64,000 bases of DNA from Guadua angustifolia. Its lineage: Eukaryota > Streptophyta > Magnoliopsida > Poales > Poaceae. Below, piece by piece: positions 22,386 to 34,489 of this stretch; the first letter of the stretch is position 1, and every line of letters begins with the position of its first letter. The notes under the pieces were generated by a model. That model made no database searches, was not told where the DNA came from, and saw only the letters and a program-made list of their open reading frames with translations. The position numbers and the translations under genes were made by a program. The stretch is taken from assembly GCA_036346375.1 (NCBI GenBank), contig JAYEVE010000921.1, positions 1 through 64,000 of the forward strand, given 5' to 3'.

Positions 22386-23810
22386 TCACCCTGGCTGGCG
22401 GTGGTAGCGGAACTCACGACGGTGTTCACGCAACTCGCGACGAGTCTCCTTCACTTGCTCAGACACATCTTGACATAAACTGAATAGGCACTTGAGCATC
22501 CTCTTGATGGTGTCGCGGCTAGTGCGAGGAGAACCTTCTCCCGTGGGAGAAACTCGAGCTGGAGGAGCTGGAGGAGACGCTTCTGCAGAAGCTCGAGCTG
22601 AAGGAGAAGCCGACGGAGCAAAAGACCGAGTGACAGGAGGACGACCCCTGGGATGCTTGTCCACAGGAGCAGCAGGAGCTGACTGAGGACGAACCTTGTA
22701 AGGCACATGCTCCACATCCTTCACGAAGTCAAGCCCCGTGACGTGCTCAATCACAGCCATGATAAAGGCGATACCGCAATGGCTTTGGAGTTGCTCAAAG
22801 AGTTGTAGCGGATGGCCTCCCGGATGAAGTCAACCACGTCAAATCCATGAGTGCGCTCAACCAAATGAAACGACAAATTTCTCACATAAGAACCGATGGT
22901 CGACGATCTCCTCCTTGGGCCAAAAGTGACCAAGCAACCAGAAGAAGAACGGTGGCATCAAGCTTGCACTTGATGGTGCCCATCACAACATCTTTGAGAC
23001 GAGTCATATAAATCTCCCACCGTCAGAGCCATGACTTTCTTGTCATGCGACTTGGCATCCCCATCGCCAGATCGCAAGTGCAACACTCTACCAAAAGTCC
23101 TCTTGGTCACCACATACCGAGTTTATCATCATCCACCAAATGGCATCTTGCTTCTTATCAAAGTAAAGAGTGGCATAAAATTGCATGATTACCTCATCAT
23201 TCCAAGAGTGCATGAAACTCATAATGTCCTTCACTTTATGCCGCTCACAAATCTCGATGACTTGGTCGAAGATAGGATTTTGAGCCTCGGATATATATAA
23301 CCAATCAACGCTTCATCTTCATCACGGATTCTCCATAGGCGTAAGAACAGGTCTCATAGAAGTCGAGTGAAACATTTCCTGCAACCGCTTGTCAACGTCT
23401 CGATCTTGGTGGAACTCGAGCGGATCTTTGTTTCTCTGCGACTATGATCTTGCCTTTTCCGCACCCACACGATAATCAACCACACGAAGCGGCATCATCT
23501 GGCCTGGATATCTCCACTGAGGCTGAAGCTTCTCAAGGGGACCAATCGCCAACCTTGACTCTTGATATTGCTTTTTTTTCTGCTCACGACGCCTAGCATG
23601 CTCATCTGCGGGATGTTCTTCGGCAGGGATTTTCTCGGGATTGACTTGAGGAGGAGCTTGAGCAGCAGACGGACCCAAGAGCAGATTTGCGCGACCTTAA
23701 GGGATCTTCTTCACACCTTGCCTTTTCTTCTTGGGAGCGCCGGTGGGAGAGGAAGGAGGTGACTCAACTGGGCGCTTGCCGGCACCCGAACCTCCTTGGG
23801 AAGAAGACAT
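22386..23810 (-). pseudogene. Third ORF of the SIRE element (env-like position)
   Basis: It starts MSSSQGGSGAGKRP (23810), is Pro/Lys-rich at first (PTGAPKKKRQG), then has a charged stretch with HARRREQKKKQYQESR (about 23580). It ends with a Pro/Ala/Ser-rich part and a coiled-coil-like tail (EQVKETRRELREHRREF, about 22420). Several frameshifts and stops break it. SIRE-lineage elements commonly carry an ORF here that has been called env-like. I see no signal peptide or membrane segment, so an envelope role is not supported. Confidence 0.6.
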
Positions 23811-24724
23811 CTAAGAGAGAACAAAGATTGGAGTGAAAAAGAATTGCACGAAAGCAGATTTCACAATTTAAGTTTTGGGCGAGAGGTGCAGCTCGGATAC
23901 TCGGACCTTTTGTTCGGACTATCCGGACAATTTCTCCAGATACTCCGGATTTAGTCCGGAGTGTCGGTTTTGTCCGGATACTCGAATAAAATATCCAGGA
24001 GACTCGGGTTTACAGATTTGAACCCAAAACCTAAATTGCAAACAATGGGATTTCTAAGAGCACATTCTAGGGATTTAGGCAAGGAGGAGAATGTACTCTA
24101 ACAGAGGAACCCTAACCCTAGGAGTTTCATTGATCAAGAGAAGATTAGGGCAAAAGGAGTCATACCACAACGAAGAACCGCAAAAACGAAGAAACGACGA
24201 GGGAGATCCTTCCCCAAGCCCTCCAAGGAAGATCCGGAGGCTCCGGAGGGTGAGGAACACGCCGGAGTTGGAGGAGAACCGGAGGGCGGCGGCTAGGGCG
24301 AAGGTTTGAGGTGGATGTGGTTGAAACAAATGAGAGAAGAGAGAAAAAGGTGCCCCCGCACGGGCTTAAATACCCACAGCCAACTCAGTCCGGACACTCC
24401 GGATATTTTGTTCGGAGACTCCGAACAATTTGTCCGGATACTCCGGACAATTAGTCCGGACTGTCCGAGCTGAAGGCTCGGGATCCAAAGGGGAATTTCA
24501 AGGAATTGAGTGGGATGATTGACTTGAAGAATTGAGAAGAGAAGTCCTAAAGAGACCTTTGCACGATGTGACTAGCGAACACAAAATCAAACAATCCATA
24601 GTCACATGTCATTGGGCACGATCCGAAGATCAGAGATTTCGAAGAACACGAAAAAGATCAAAGAAAAGGACCAAATAAACTTTTCTAAGATGTTTTCCAA
24701 GCATCAATCAAAGGCATGCACTCC
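23811..24724. other. SIRE spacer between pol and third ORF, with TCCGGA tracts
   Basis: Non-coding on the element's strand. It carries TCCGGA-type repeats at 23893-24008 and 24388-24470, like those in the LTRs. A GC-rich block at 24200-24310 lies between them. Confidence 0.6.
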
Positions 24725-27700
24725 TCAAGCCAAGTTGCGAGAATCAAGAATATTTAGCCCACTTCTCAATTCACAAAATCTCTTCTCGTCAAGAGGTTTT
24801 GTAAATATATCGGCTAATTGGTCATTTGTGCTCACATGTTGGATATCGATATCGCCTTTAGTGGAATGATCCCTTAGGAAATGGTGGCGAATATCGATAT
24901 GCTTTTCTGAGAATGTTGGACGGGGTTGTTAGCAATTTTATGGCGCTCTCATTGTCACACAAAAGTGGCACACGATTATAGGTTAGGCCATAATCATTTA
25001 GGGTTTGTCTCATCCAAAGTAATTCGCATAACAACTCCCGTGACTATATATTCGGCCGGTGTGGATAAGGCTATAATTTTGCTTCTTGGAAGACCAAGAA
25101 ACAAGAGATCTACCTAAGAACTGACAAGTACCCGAGGTACTCTTCCTATCCACCTTGCATCCGGCATAATCCGCATCGGAATAGCCGACTAACTCAAAAG
25201 ATGAACCTTTGGGATACCAAAGCCCGAAATGAGGAGTGTGCACTAAATACCTCAAGATTCTCTTTACGGCCACCATGTGGCATTCCATTGGAGCGGCTTG
25301 AAAACGTGCACACATGCACACACTAAGCATAATATCGGGCCTAGATGCACAAAGATAAAGTAAAGAGCCGATCATCGAGCGATATACCTTTTGGATGACC
25401 GGTTTACCTTCTTTGTCGAGGTCTAGATGCCCGTTGGCTTGCATCGGCGTTTTGATTGGTTTGGCGTTCTCCATGCCGAACTTCTTGAGCATGTCCTTGA
25501 TGTACTTTGTTTGACATATAAAAGTTCCTTCCTTTAGTTGTTTGACTTGAAATCCGAGGAAGAACTTCAACTCACCCATCATGAACATCTCGAATCTTTT
25601 AGTCATTATCTGCTAAAATCCTTGCACAAATGTTCATTAGTAGATCCAAATATAATGTCATCGACATATATTTGGCACACAAATAAATCATCATCAATGT
25701 GTTTAGTGAATAGAGTAGGGTCGGCCTTCAGACTACAAAACCTTGACCGAGGAGAAAATCACGAAGACACTCGAACCATGCTCTCGGCGCTTGCTTAAGC
25801 CCATAGAGAGCCTTGTGTAGGAAGTAGACGTGGTCCGGATGGTTCGGTCTTGAATCCGGGTGGTTGCTCGGCGAGACCATTTAGAAAGTGGTCCATTTAA
25901 GAAGGCGCTTTTCACGTCCATTTGATCTGACTTAAAATCATGGTGAGTAGCAAAGGCAAGTAATATTCTAATAGATTCAAGCCTAGCTACAGGAGCGTAT
26001 GTTTCATCGAAATCCAAACCTTCGACTTGTGTGAAGCCTTGAGCAACCAACCTTACTTTGTTTCTAGTCACTATTCCGTTCTCATCTTGCTTGTTCCGAA
26101 ACACCCATTTAGTTCCAATCACATTCTGCTTGGGCCTTTCGACAAGCTTCCATACTTGGTTCCGTTCAAAGTTGTTCAGCTCCTCTTGCATGGCCATCAC
26201 CGAATCCGGATCTTGGAGTGCTTCTTCTACCTTAAGTGGTTCAAGAGAAGATACAAAAGAGTAAAATTCACAAAAATTTGCAAGTCGAGATCTGGTGGAT
26301 ACTCCCTTGTTAATGTCTCCAAGTATGTTGTCGACCGGATGATCGCGTTGTATGCTTTGATGAACTCTCGGATGAGGAGTTGTTGCATTTATACGTTGAA
26401 TGGGATCTCCGTCATCTTGAGAGGTGTTGGAGCCATCTTGAGCTTGAATGGAAGAGGGTGGATCAACATTTGGAGCACTAATGTCCGGAATGTCCGAGAT
26501 TAAGTCCGGACACTCCGGAGATTTTATCCGGAGACTCCGGACATTATCCCGGACACTCCGGGTTGGGGTGCTCGGGATTGCATCCAGCTCCACCGGTTTT
26601 ACCTCCCCAATTGCCAATTTCTTGATTGCTTCGCATGGAGGTTCTTCCCTATCAATTTCATCACAATTAACTTGTTCTACTTGAGAACCGTTAGTTTCAT
26701 CAAAAGTTACGTCACGCGAGATTTCAACTACACCGGTGGTGTTATTGAAAACCCGATATGCGTAAGCATTCGATCCATAACCAAGTAAAATCCTCATCTA
26801 CTTTAGGAGCAAATTTAGAAGACTTAGCCTTTTTGTTGAGGATGTAGCATTTACTCCCAAATACTCAAGTAGGATACATTGGGCTTCTTCCCGGTGAGGA
26901 GCTCGTACGCCGTCTTCTTTAGCAACTTGTGAAGATATAATCGGTTGGAGCTGTGGCACGCGGTGTTGACGGCCTCCGCCCAGAATATGTCGGAGACTTT
27001 GTATTCGTCAAGCATCGTGCGCGCCATCTCGATGAGGGTTCGATTCTTCCTCTCGGCTACCCCATTCTGTTGAGGTGAATAGGGAGCCGAGAACTCATGC
27101 TTGATGCCTTCTTCATCGAGAAACTCCTCAACGCCGGTATTCTTGAATTGGTGCCGTTATCACTCGAATTTTCTTTATCTTCACCGAACTCATTTTGAGC
27201 CCTTCTCATGAACTTCTTAAGAGATCCTTGAGCTTCACTTTTATCATGCAAAAGAACACCCAAGTAAATCGAGAAAATCATCTACAATGACTAACCTGCA
27301 CTTGTTTCCTCCGATGCTTATGTACGCGATTGGGCCGAACAAGTCCATGTGAAGCATTTCCAATGGTCTTGAAGTGGTCATCACATTCTTGGCGGGGTGA
27401 GAAGCACCGACTTGCTTCCCGCTTGACATCGCTACATACCCTATCTTTCTCAAAAACAACATTGGTTAGTCCAAGAATGTGGTTGCCCTTAAGGAGTTTG
27501 TGAAGGTTCCTCATACCAACATGGGCAAGCCGCGATGCCAAAGCCAACCCATCTTTGGATTTAGTTTAAGACACGTTTCAAGGTTAACTCTATCGGAGAG
27601 AAATCTATAAGATAGAGATTACCCTTTAAACGACCCTTAACGATTCTTGAACCATCAACCCTCTTAATGACATCCACACCTTTCTCACTAAACACGCAAT

Positions 27701-28000
27701 TATAGCCCGCTTCACATAATTGTGCAACGGACAATAAATTGTAGCTTAGAGATTCAACAAGCAAAACATTATTTATATGGAAATCATTGGTAATTAAGAT
27801 CTTACCTAAACCTACCACTTCACCTTTTCCGTTATCACCAAAAATGATGCTTTCCTTTGTTTGATCCATTGGCTTCCAAATGCTTGAACATTGCCCTTTC
27901 TCGGTCATATGATGCGTACATCCGCTATCCAAGATCCAACTTGTTCCACGGAGATATAGGCCTACAAAATGAAATTTAGTTTTTGCTCTTTGGTACCCAA
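24725..28000 (-). pseudogene. Copia pol of the SIRE element (protease-integrase-RT-RNase H)
   Basis: In order: aspartic protease with DSGCTHHMT (27930-27905); GAG-pre-integrase region with LAHVGMRNLHKLL (about 27515); integrase start (MLHMDLFGPI, about 27370) and C-terminal part (26797 on); a long acidic linker that contains TCCGGA repeats (26477-26575); RT N-terminal part (GTKWVFRNK...KVRLVAQGFTQ, about 26060-26100), QMDVKSAFLNG (about 25900) and the YVDD active site (25657-25668); RNase H with SDADYAGCKVDRKSTSG (about 25150-25200). The C-terminus reads LRSGLNILDSRNLA and stops at 24725. The Copia order (integrase before RT) is clear. Frame breaks occur near 27470, 27200, 26810, 25880, 25610 and 25090. 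Confidence 0.9.
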
Positions 28001-28314
28001 ACTTGTTTAGGTCAAGACGTTAGTGACAAGTGATTTGGGGACCCAAATAGATCGCACATGAGAGGCATTCTTGGGCTTACCCCAATATGATGAGCAACTA
28101 CTCTACCGAGGCTAGTCCTCTTAAGCACATAAGAAGCAAAGAAAGTGGATTGAGCCTTATATTTAGAGTTTGCTTCCTTTTATGAAGTGAATGGGCTTGT
28201 TCAAAGGCGCAACCACAATGTGATTTCCTTTGCCCTTAGGAGGGGCATAACCAAGCCCATGCTTCATGGGGTTACCTTTGCGCTACCGAGGAACTCCTCT
28301 AGTCCTTGCTAGCC
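28001..28314 (-). other. SIRE gag-pol junction, decayed
   Basis: A short stretch between the recognisable gag and protease parts, with stops in all minus frames. Confidence 0.4.
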
Positions 28315-30113
28315 TTATAGGACTTTTGTAGTCCATCTTGAGCATTCCTTGAGCTTCTCATTTTCATGAGCAAGTGCTTGCAAAGTCTCAAGGTTAGTGG
28401 TACAAATATCAATATTGACGTTATAGCACCTAGCGCATCCATTGCTCGTTGAAGGCAATGAAGAATTGGAGTTAATGGTTGAGGTAATCGGAGGGCTATT
28501 CTTGAGATCAACAAGCTTCAACTCAAGAGCCTTGCAAGCATCCTTTGCCTTAGCAAGGTTCTCTTCGAGTGAAGCATTGGTGATCTCGAGACTAGTCACC
28601 TCGGATTTGATTAATTTTGAATTCTCAACTAACTTTTCATTTTTCTCTTTTTCAAAAGATAAGCTCTTCTCTAGCTCGCGATTCTTTTCCTTTTCGAGGA
28701 TGAGCAAATCCTCTTGAGCCTCGAGAGTAGCTTCCTTTTGTTCTACTATTTCCTCCAATTTCTCAATGTCTTTTAAGAGCAAATTTAATTTATGAATGTC
28801 AAAGTTTTTCATAGACTTAAGCACGGTGTTAATGTCATCATTATCACTATCGCTATCGTGCTCATCTAGACATTCATTAGCAATGAAGGGAGTGGAGTCT
28901 TTTGATGATACCTTATGCCCTTTTGCCATAAGGCACATAGGAGTGATGTCGTCGTCATCGCTCAAGTTGTCGAAGAGGCTCTTCGATGTTGTTGAGGTGG
29001 TAGGCACGGCGATGGCGACGGAGGCAATTCCTCCTTCCTCTTCGGACTCGGAGCTTGAGTCGGAGTCGGAGTTTGAATCCCACTCTTCTCCAATATGTGC
29101 TTGACCCTTGTGCTTGTAGTGCTTGAATTTCTTGCTCTTTTCTTTGTCTTTGCCTCGATATTTGTCTTTCTTGTGAGGCTTCTCATCTTTGCTTTCCTTG
29201 TGCGGACACTTTCGGCAATGAAGTGGCGGTTTCGCGCATTCATAGCATCTTCGAGTAGAATGTCTTCCCTTTGACTTTCTTCCAAAGCTCTTCGACTGAC
29301 TTCCTTGTTTGAAGTTATTCTTCTTGAAGAATTTGTTGAATCTTCGCACGAACAGAGCCATATCTTCATTTGTCAAAGGGCCACACGACTCTTCGTCTTC
29401 GCTCGAACTATCTTTCGCTTGACCCACTATCTTGACGGCCTTGAGGGCAATCCCTTTCTTCTTGCCAGACTTGAGTTCTTCAACGACTTCGGCTTCCTTC
29501 ACCATCATCTCGTCCATCATGAGTCGGCCAATGACATCATGAGGTGTCAATGTATCGAAGTTGGGCCGGTCTCGGATCAATTGAACAAGGTTGCGGTTGG
29601 TAGGAGTGATTACACGGAGAATGATCTTCACCACGGCCTTGTCAGAAAGATCGGTGCACCCAAGACCTTTTGCCTGATTTACGAGCACCATCAGACGGTC
29701 AAACATCTTAGTGTATGATTCACCATCTTCCAGGGTGAATCGGCTTAGCTCACCAATAATGAGCTCTATCTTGGATTCTCGGACGCTTGACACTCCTTCA
29801 TGACTGACTAGGAGTCTATCCCAAATAGCCTTTGCTTCCTCGAGTCCATCAACTCGGTTGAATTCGGAATCACTCGGGGGCGTTGAATAAGGCATTGACT
29901 ACCAAGTCATTGAAGTGTTGATCTTATCTTTCTTCGGAGTGAGGTTCTCGGGATCGTTAGGCTTGAAACTGTTTGCACAATCTTCCAAATAGGCGGGTGA
30001 AGTGATCTCAAGTGCATCTTCATCTTATGTTTCCATGCCGCATAGTGAGTGCCGTCGAAATGAGGCGCCAATCGGAGGGAACACGGAGACATATGAGGAA
30101 GAGCTTGAGACAC
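28315..30113 (-). pseudogene. Copia gag of the SIRE element
   Basis: The N-terminal part (30113-29907) reads APHFDGTHYAAWKHKMKMHL, the start block of UBN2-type gag proteins. After a frameshift near 29905 a 526-residue frame continues. It has AIWDRLLVSHEG (about 29810), SRFTLEDGESY, a zinc-knuckle site (CYECAKPPLHCRKC, about 29220) with irregular spacing and no Gly, a Lys/Asp-rich tail, and a coiled coil (about 28750-28480). The canonical knuckle is C-X2-C-X4-H-X4-C. Here it appears altered by compensating indels. The role would be particle formation and RNA binding. Confidence 0.85.
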
Positions 30114-30242
30114 CGAGGAACGATAATCATATGGAATTGCAACCCCAACACGGTGTCCTTATCTTGGTCATGGACTTGGTGTTCTTATCTCTGTTTGCGA
30201 CATATTGATTCTCCAGCGGTTAAGCCAAACTAAGGAGATTTG

Positions 30243-30254
30243 GCTCGATACCAA
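30243..30254 (-). other. Primer-binding site (initiator-Met tRNA type), one base short
   Basis: The minus strand just inside the 5' LTR reads TGGTATCGAGCC. The usual Copia PBS, matching initiator tRNA-Met, is TGGTATCAGAGC. One A is missing here. Confidence 0.75.
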
Positions 30255-30255
30255 T

Positions 30256-31670
30256 TGAAAGGACCGATATGTCGCCTAGAGGGGGTGAATAGGCGTAATT
30301 AAAATTTGCAATTAAATAAAATCACCCGAGGGCCAAAATCCGAGTGTCCGGACTTAATGTCCGGATAGTCCTGAGTAAATGTCCGGATAGTCCGAGTAAA
30401 TATCCTGAGTGTCAGGACGGTGACCTCGAAATGAGAATTTTAAATCCTTGCAAATTTTCAACAATCTAGCTGAATACAAAGGTTCTAAATGATCTCAGGT
30501 ACCTTTGAAAAATATAGATCTAAAGCCAACCACTGAGATAAAGTAGATCGGGGCACCACAAGTCCCAACACCAACACCAAAACCTAGCTCAAGCAAATGA
30601 AGAACACAAAACAATGATTTGTTACCGAAGTTCGGATTCTTGAAGGGAATCCTACGTCTCCGTTGAGGAGGCACAAAGCCCGGGTCCCTCTTGACCTCTT
30701 TCCTCCCGGTGTTGCACAAAGCACTCATTGGTTCTTCACTTCTTGCCTCTTTCCTTTCGGAGGCGAGGCTCGCCTTCACAAGCAATGAGGGGCTCTCCAC
30801 ACGAAGTCTTGGAGGCTCCCGGTGACTCCTTGCCGTCTAGGAGCCCTTCAAACTCCAAGAGTAACAAATACGCCGCTAAATCGACTTGGAGGATGAAACT
30901 AGTGCTCAAGAATCAAACATGCAAGCTCAAAGCACTTGAATCCCCTTCTTTCTCCCCAAAGAAGCAACTCAAATCGAAGATTTTAGTGGGAGAAAGAAGC
31001 TAGGGCTTGAGAGAGTGTGAGAGAGAGCTTTAGACTTGAATGCTGCAATGAATGAGGTTCGTAACGGTTAGAAATGGAGTGAGGGTTTTTATAGAGTTCC
31101 CAAAATCCAACCGTTACCTTTGTTCTGCGCAAAGTCCGGACTGTCCGGACATTATCTTCGGATACTCCGGACAATTTCCCCGGAGTGTCCGGACTAAATG
31201 TCCGGATACTCCGGACTTACCAGAGAAAGAGCAACCGAGGACCCTAGCTCGGAGTATCCGGATTTAATCCCCGGATACTCCGGACATTTTCCCCGGAGTG
31301 TCCGGACTAAATGTCCGGATACTCCGGACTGACCTCCTCGGCCAGGAGTATCCTTTTAGAGAGAATGCATGATTTTGAAATTCTTTTGAGATGCAATTTT
31401 CATCCTATGAGCACAAGCATATCCTAGAAGCGATTTTCCGTCGTATCCCCCTTAATAGTACGGCTATCCTTAGACTCAATAAAATGAAAGATTTACAACT
31501 GAAGTCTTGATGCCGCCTTTTCAAATTAAAAAGTGGTGGGGATCTCCAATCGCCTTTCCAACGATGATATCTTCTTGATCGCTGCATAGAATCTCACTTG
31601 CACCGTTAGCATACGTAATTGTGTTGTCATAAATCACCAAAACACTTTGAGGGGCCTAGATGCACTTTCA
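30256..31670 (-). repeat. 5' LTR of the SIRE element (1415 bp)
   Basis: The partner of 20372-21760, and 26 bp longer through scattered short indels. TCCGGA clusters lie at 30340-30420 and 31130-31340. It would hold the element's promoter. I do not assign a TATA box. Confidence 0.93.
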
Positions 31671-31675
31671 GTGCA
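31671..31675. repeat. Target site duplication GTGCA (right)
   Basis: It follows the LTR end ...CTTTCA and matches 20367-20371. Confidence 0.9.
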
Positions 31676-32992
31676 CCATGGTCCCCTTAGTGGATGGATA
31701 CGCGATGCCCCAAGCAGCCGTAAGAGGAATGCCATTGTTAATTCTCACTTGGAGATTGCACCGCGTGGCCACCTTATTGTCACATACAGGATAATTCCCG
31801 CTATGTTCATCTATGTTAGGGCGCGGATGCACAGCTGCTCTTATGGGCAGTAGGGCTGACTTGCGGACATACTTCTGGGGCTTGTGCAGTATTTCTTTCT
31901 TGATTGTTGAGCCTTTCCTCGAGGCTTCTTATCATATCATAAAATTCTTCTCTTAGTTCTCCCCTCAACTCTTCTCTCAATTTCTCCTCCAAATTCTTTA
32001 TAAGCTTTGACTCGCGCTCGGCTTTAGTTCTCTTCTTATTTCGGTATTTGCCCGAGTCGTCTGGGAATCCAATTTTCCATGGAACAAAAACCCCTTTGCC
32101 TCGTGTACAACCAGGGTGTTCCTTGTTTCCCAAGGCTATGGACAGTGCATCTTTCTCCCTGTCTAGCAAAAAAGAGCCATCGCCCGATTGTGTACTCAAC
32201 GCTACCTGCAAGATCCCGACAAGTTATTTCACTTATGAAGTCATGGACTAATTACGTAAAATTGGTAGTTCGATTTATATATTACCTGCGTTGGCGCACT
32301 TCCTCGTCATGAGGTTTACAAAGGAGGCAGTTGCGGAGGGCGTGGCGGTGACCTTGCTCTTAGCCGATCTCTAGCACGTTGATATGTGATCGATGCAAAT
32401 GGCGAGATACCCTCCTCGTCCTCCCCTGTCCCATTGCGCTCTCTTCCCGCGTAGCGCAGCGTAGGAGTGCGTCTGGGGGTGAGTGTTCCTTGCCTACAAG
32501 GCCTTGTTTGCTTCACTTTGACGCATTGAATTCGCCTCGTCGTCTTCATCTCAACAAAACGCCACCACGTGTCTTCATCAATGAATCCATACTTAGAGTA
32601 TGGAATCATATCCTTCTTGACGTAGTCTATAAGCGTGTGCTTGAAGGTCTTCCATGCCTTTCCGCCGCTAGCAAAGGCATACCGTCGCACTAGGGGAGCG
32701 GATTCTTCCGAATGTCGAGCGATAAAAGAATTTCCGTCGGCAAGGCATTGCGAGTCTCAATAGTCGACAACCTCCGGGAAGATAGCGTGATCGAAACCCA
32801 TTCCCGCGACTATCCGCACATATTCAAAATGCATTCACGCCTTTTTTGGCTTTGTAGGGGTCCCATCTTTTGGATCGATCTCGTAATGGTATATCGGTCT
32901 GTTGGCCTTTGTTTGGTCCTCTTGCGGTAGCTGGTCGATTTTCTTTTTGTGGGCACATCATTTCCTTTAGGCGATGGATTAGAGGATGACAT
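31671..32992 (-). pseudogene. CACTA second gene, 5' part (plant transposase-type and DUF8039-like)
   Basis: The start is taken as MSSSNPSPKGNDVPTKRKS (32992). Then come a block with KAWKTFKHTLIDYVKKDMI...YGFIDEDTWWRFVEMK (about 32660-32530), as in the Ptta/En/Spm transposase family, and ALGNKEHPG (about 32125) followed by KGVFVPWKIGFPDD. A coiled-coil stretch follows (EEKLREELRGELREEF, about 31960). The DUF8039-like start (CNLQVRINNGIPLTAAWGIA, about 31760-31700) is cut by the SIRE insertion. Frame changes lie near 32810, 32690 and 32300, and an intron is likely between 32220 and 32290. It resembles accessory proteins of CACTA elements. The exact role is unknown. Confidence 0.7.
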
Positions 32993-32999
32993 CTTTTTG

Positions 33000-34239
33000 T
33001 AAGTTAAAATAGTTTCGGGTGAACTAAAAGAGAAGAACAAATAAAGTCAAATTAAAGTGAATAAGTTTGTGGATACCATGACTTGTTATTAGCCTTTTAA
33101 AAGAACTAGCTAACCATCCAATACTTCAAATTAACACCCCGCACCCCACGTTTCTGAATATTACACTCTCAAGCAAAATAATTAGAAAACACTTTGGAGA
33201 ATTTTAGCAAAACAAGCGAACTAGGAGGTTGCGAACTTAATAAAAATTTCAAACACCTCCCTAAAACTAGGACATCCACACAATGAGACAAGCGTAAATA
33301 AGTGCGAGTATAAGGACAAGACTTTGTTTATTATTCCTCTTAAGCATATATATGAGAATACATAATTCACACACAAGAGGTATGACATAAACAAGATAAC
33401 ACAAAGGATTGTTATGTCATACATCATATGAATTATACCTCTTGTCTCAAAGAAGAAGAGACAATAAAATGAATATGGTGCTCTCAGATTTAGGGTTAGA
33501 GTAAATATTAGAATCTTCACTACAATCACAAATCGCTAACAATTTATTCAATGGATTAGGCCTTAAACTCTTACCACCTTAAAATGCACATTAAAGAATT
33601 TTCTTGTCAAGTAATATACGATCGATTATAACGATATTTAATTCTTTGCTAATGAAGGCACTTCAGAGCTTCCAGATTAACAAGAAATGGCGAGAATCGA
33701 CAACCGGTCAAGCAATCGCTATTAGATTACTATCTATCACCACTATCGAGATTCCTAATGTCGATTTAAACACACCAATAGCATGTACTAGCTAATTTAG
33801 TTATCTGTCAGATTAATCAAAGATTGATAGACCAAGACCGCACTAGAATCAAAACAATTATAGATTAGTCGGGGTCTAGTTAAGTACCGAATCTGATTAA
33901 TCCGAATGTAAAATAATCGAGCAGATACAAACTAGTCAAGGGCGAGCAGAATCGAGCAATCGGTGATAGAATCTAATAGCACCAAACAAGCAAAGGCTAG
34001 CTAAAATCAAGTCTTCGACAGATAATGTACCAAGTAATACTAGGTTATCAAGCGGTATAATCTAGACAGTTCAAGAATCAATTCTTTCAAGCATTCAAGT
34101 CTACAGTTCAAGGTCTAAAACCGTAAAATAAATGTTTTAATCATTCTTTTACCCTAGTTCATCATAGAGCAACCCCAATGCAAGCAATCACAGAGAGCAA
34201 AATAACAAATGTACGACCGAGAATAGCACTCAAAGCATT
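33000..34239. other. Intron or leader of the CACTA second gene, no gene
   Basis: A/T-rich DNA with no recognisable coding block. It lies between the promoter and the first coding part of the minus-strand CACTA gene, so a leader intron is likely. Confidence 0.35.
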
Positions 34240-34440
34240 CATAAAGCATTCACAGAGGAATATATCTAGAGCATTCACAAAGGCCGTGGGGGAGGTCACC
34301 AGGGGAGGGCCGAGGGGAGCTGCGTCGCTGCGGGGAGGACACCGAGGGGAGGTCGATGCCGGGAGGACGCCAGAGAGGAGGCCATGTGAAGCACGACGCC
34401 GAGGGGAGGCTGCCAGGGAGACAAAATGTCACAGAGGGTT
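34240..34440 (-). other. GC-rich leader of the CACTA second gene
   Basis: A GC-rich block in A/T-rich surroundings. On the minus strand it repeats CTCCCCTCGG-type words about every 30 bp. It starts some 40 bp downstream of the TATA box. It is likely 5' UTR or first exon. Confidence 0.4.
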
Positions 34441-34477
34441 AGGGTTTGGCCTTGTAAAATGAGGTCTGCTAGGGAGG

Positions 34478-34485
34478 TATATATA
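34478..34485 (-). promoter_or_regulatory. TATA box of the CACTA second gene
   Basis: TATATATA on the minus strand, between the subterminal-type repeats (upstream) and the GC-rich leader (downstream). Its position and direction fit the second gene. Confidence 0.5.
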
Positions 34486-34489
34486 GGAG

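Larger units (their letters stand above)
20372..31670 (-). mobile_element. Complete SIRE-type Copia LTR retrotransposon, 11.3 kb
   Basis: TG...CA-bounded LTRs (20372-21760 and 30256-31670) flank, on the minus strand, a PBS, gag, pol in Copia order (protease, integrase, RT, RNase H), a third ORF and a polypurine tract. A 5-bp GTGCA duplication surrounds it. Size, long LTRs and a third ORF after pol fit the SIRE/Maximus lineage (maize Opie and Ji belong here). It sits inside the DUF8039-like exon of the CACTA second gene. All ORFs have indels, so it is not functional as written. Confidence 0.92.

Noticed and set aside
22386..23810. Envelope gene of an endogenous retrovirus
   Set aside because: There is no signal peptide, membrane segment or glycoprotein-like pattern. 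Position alone is not enough.
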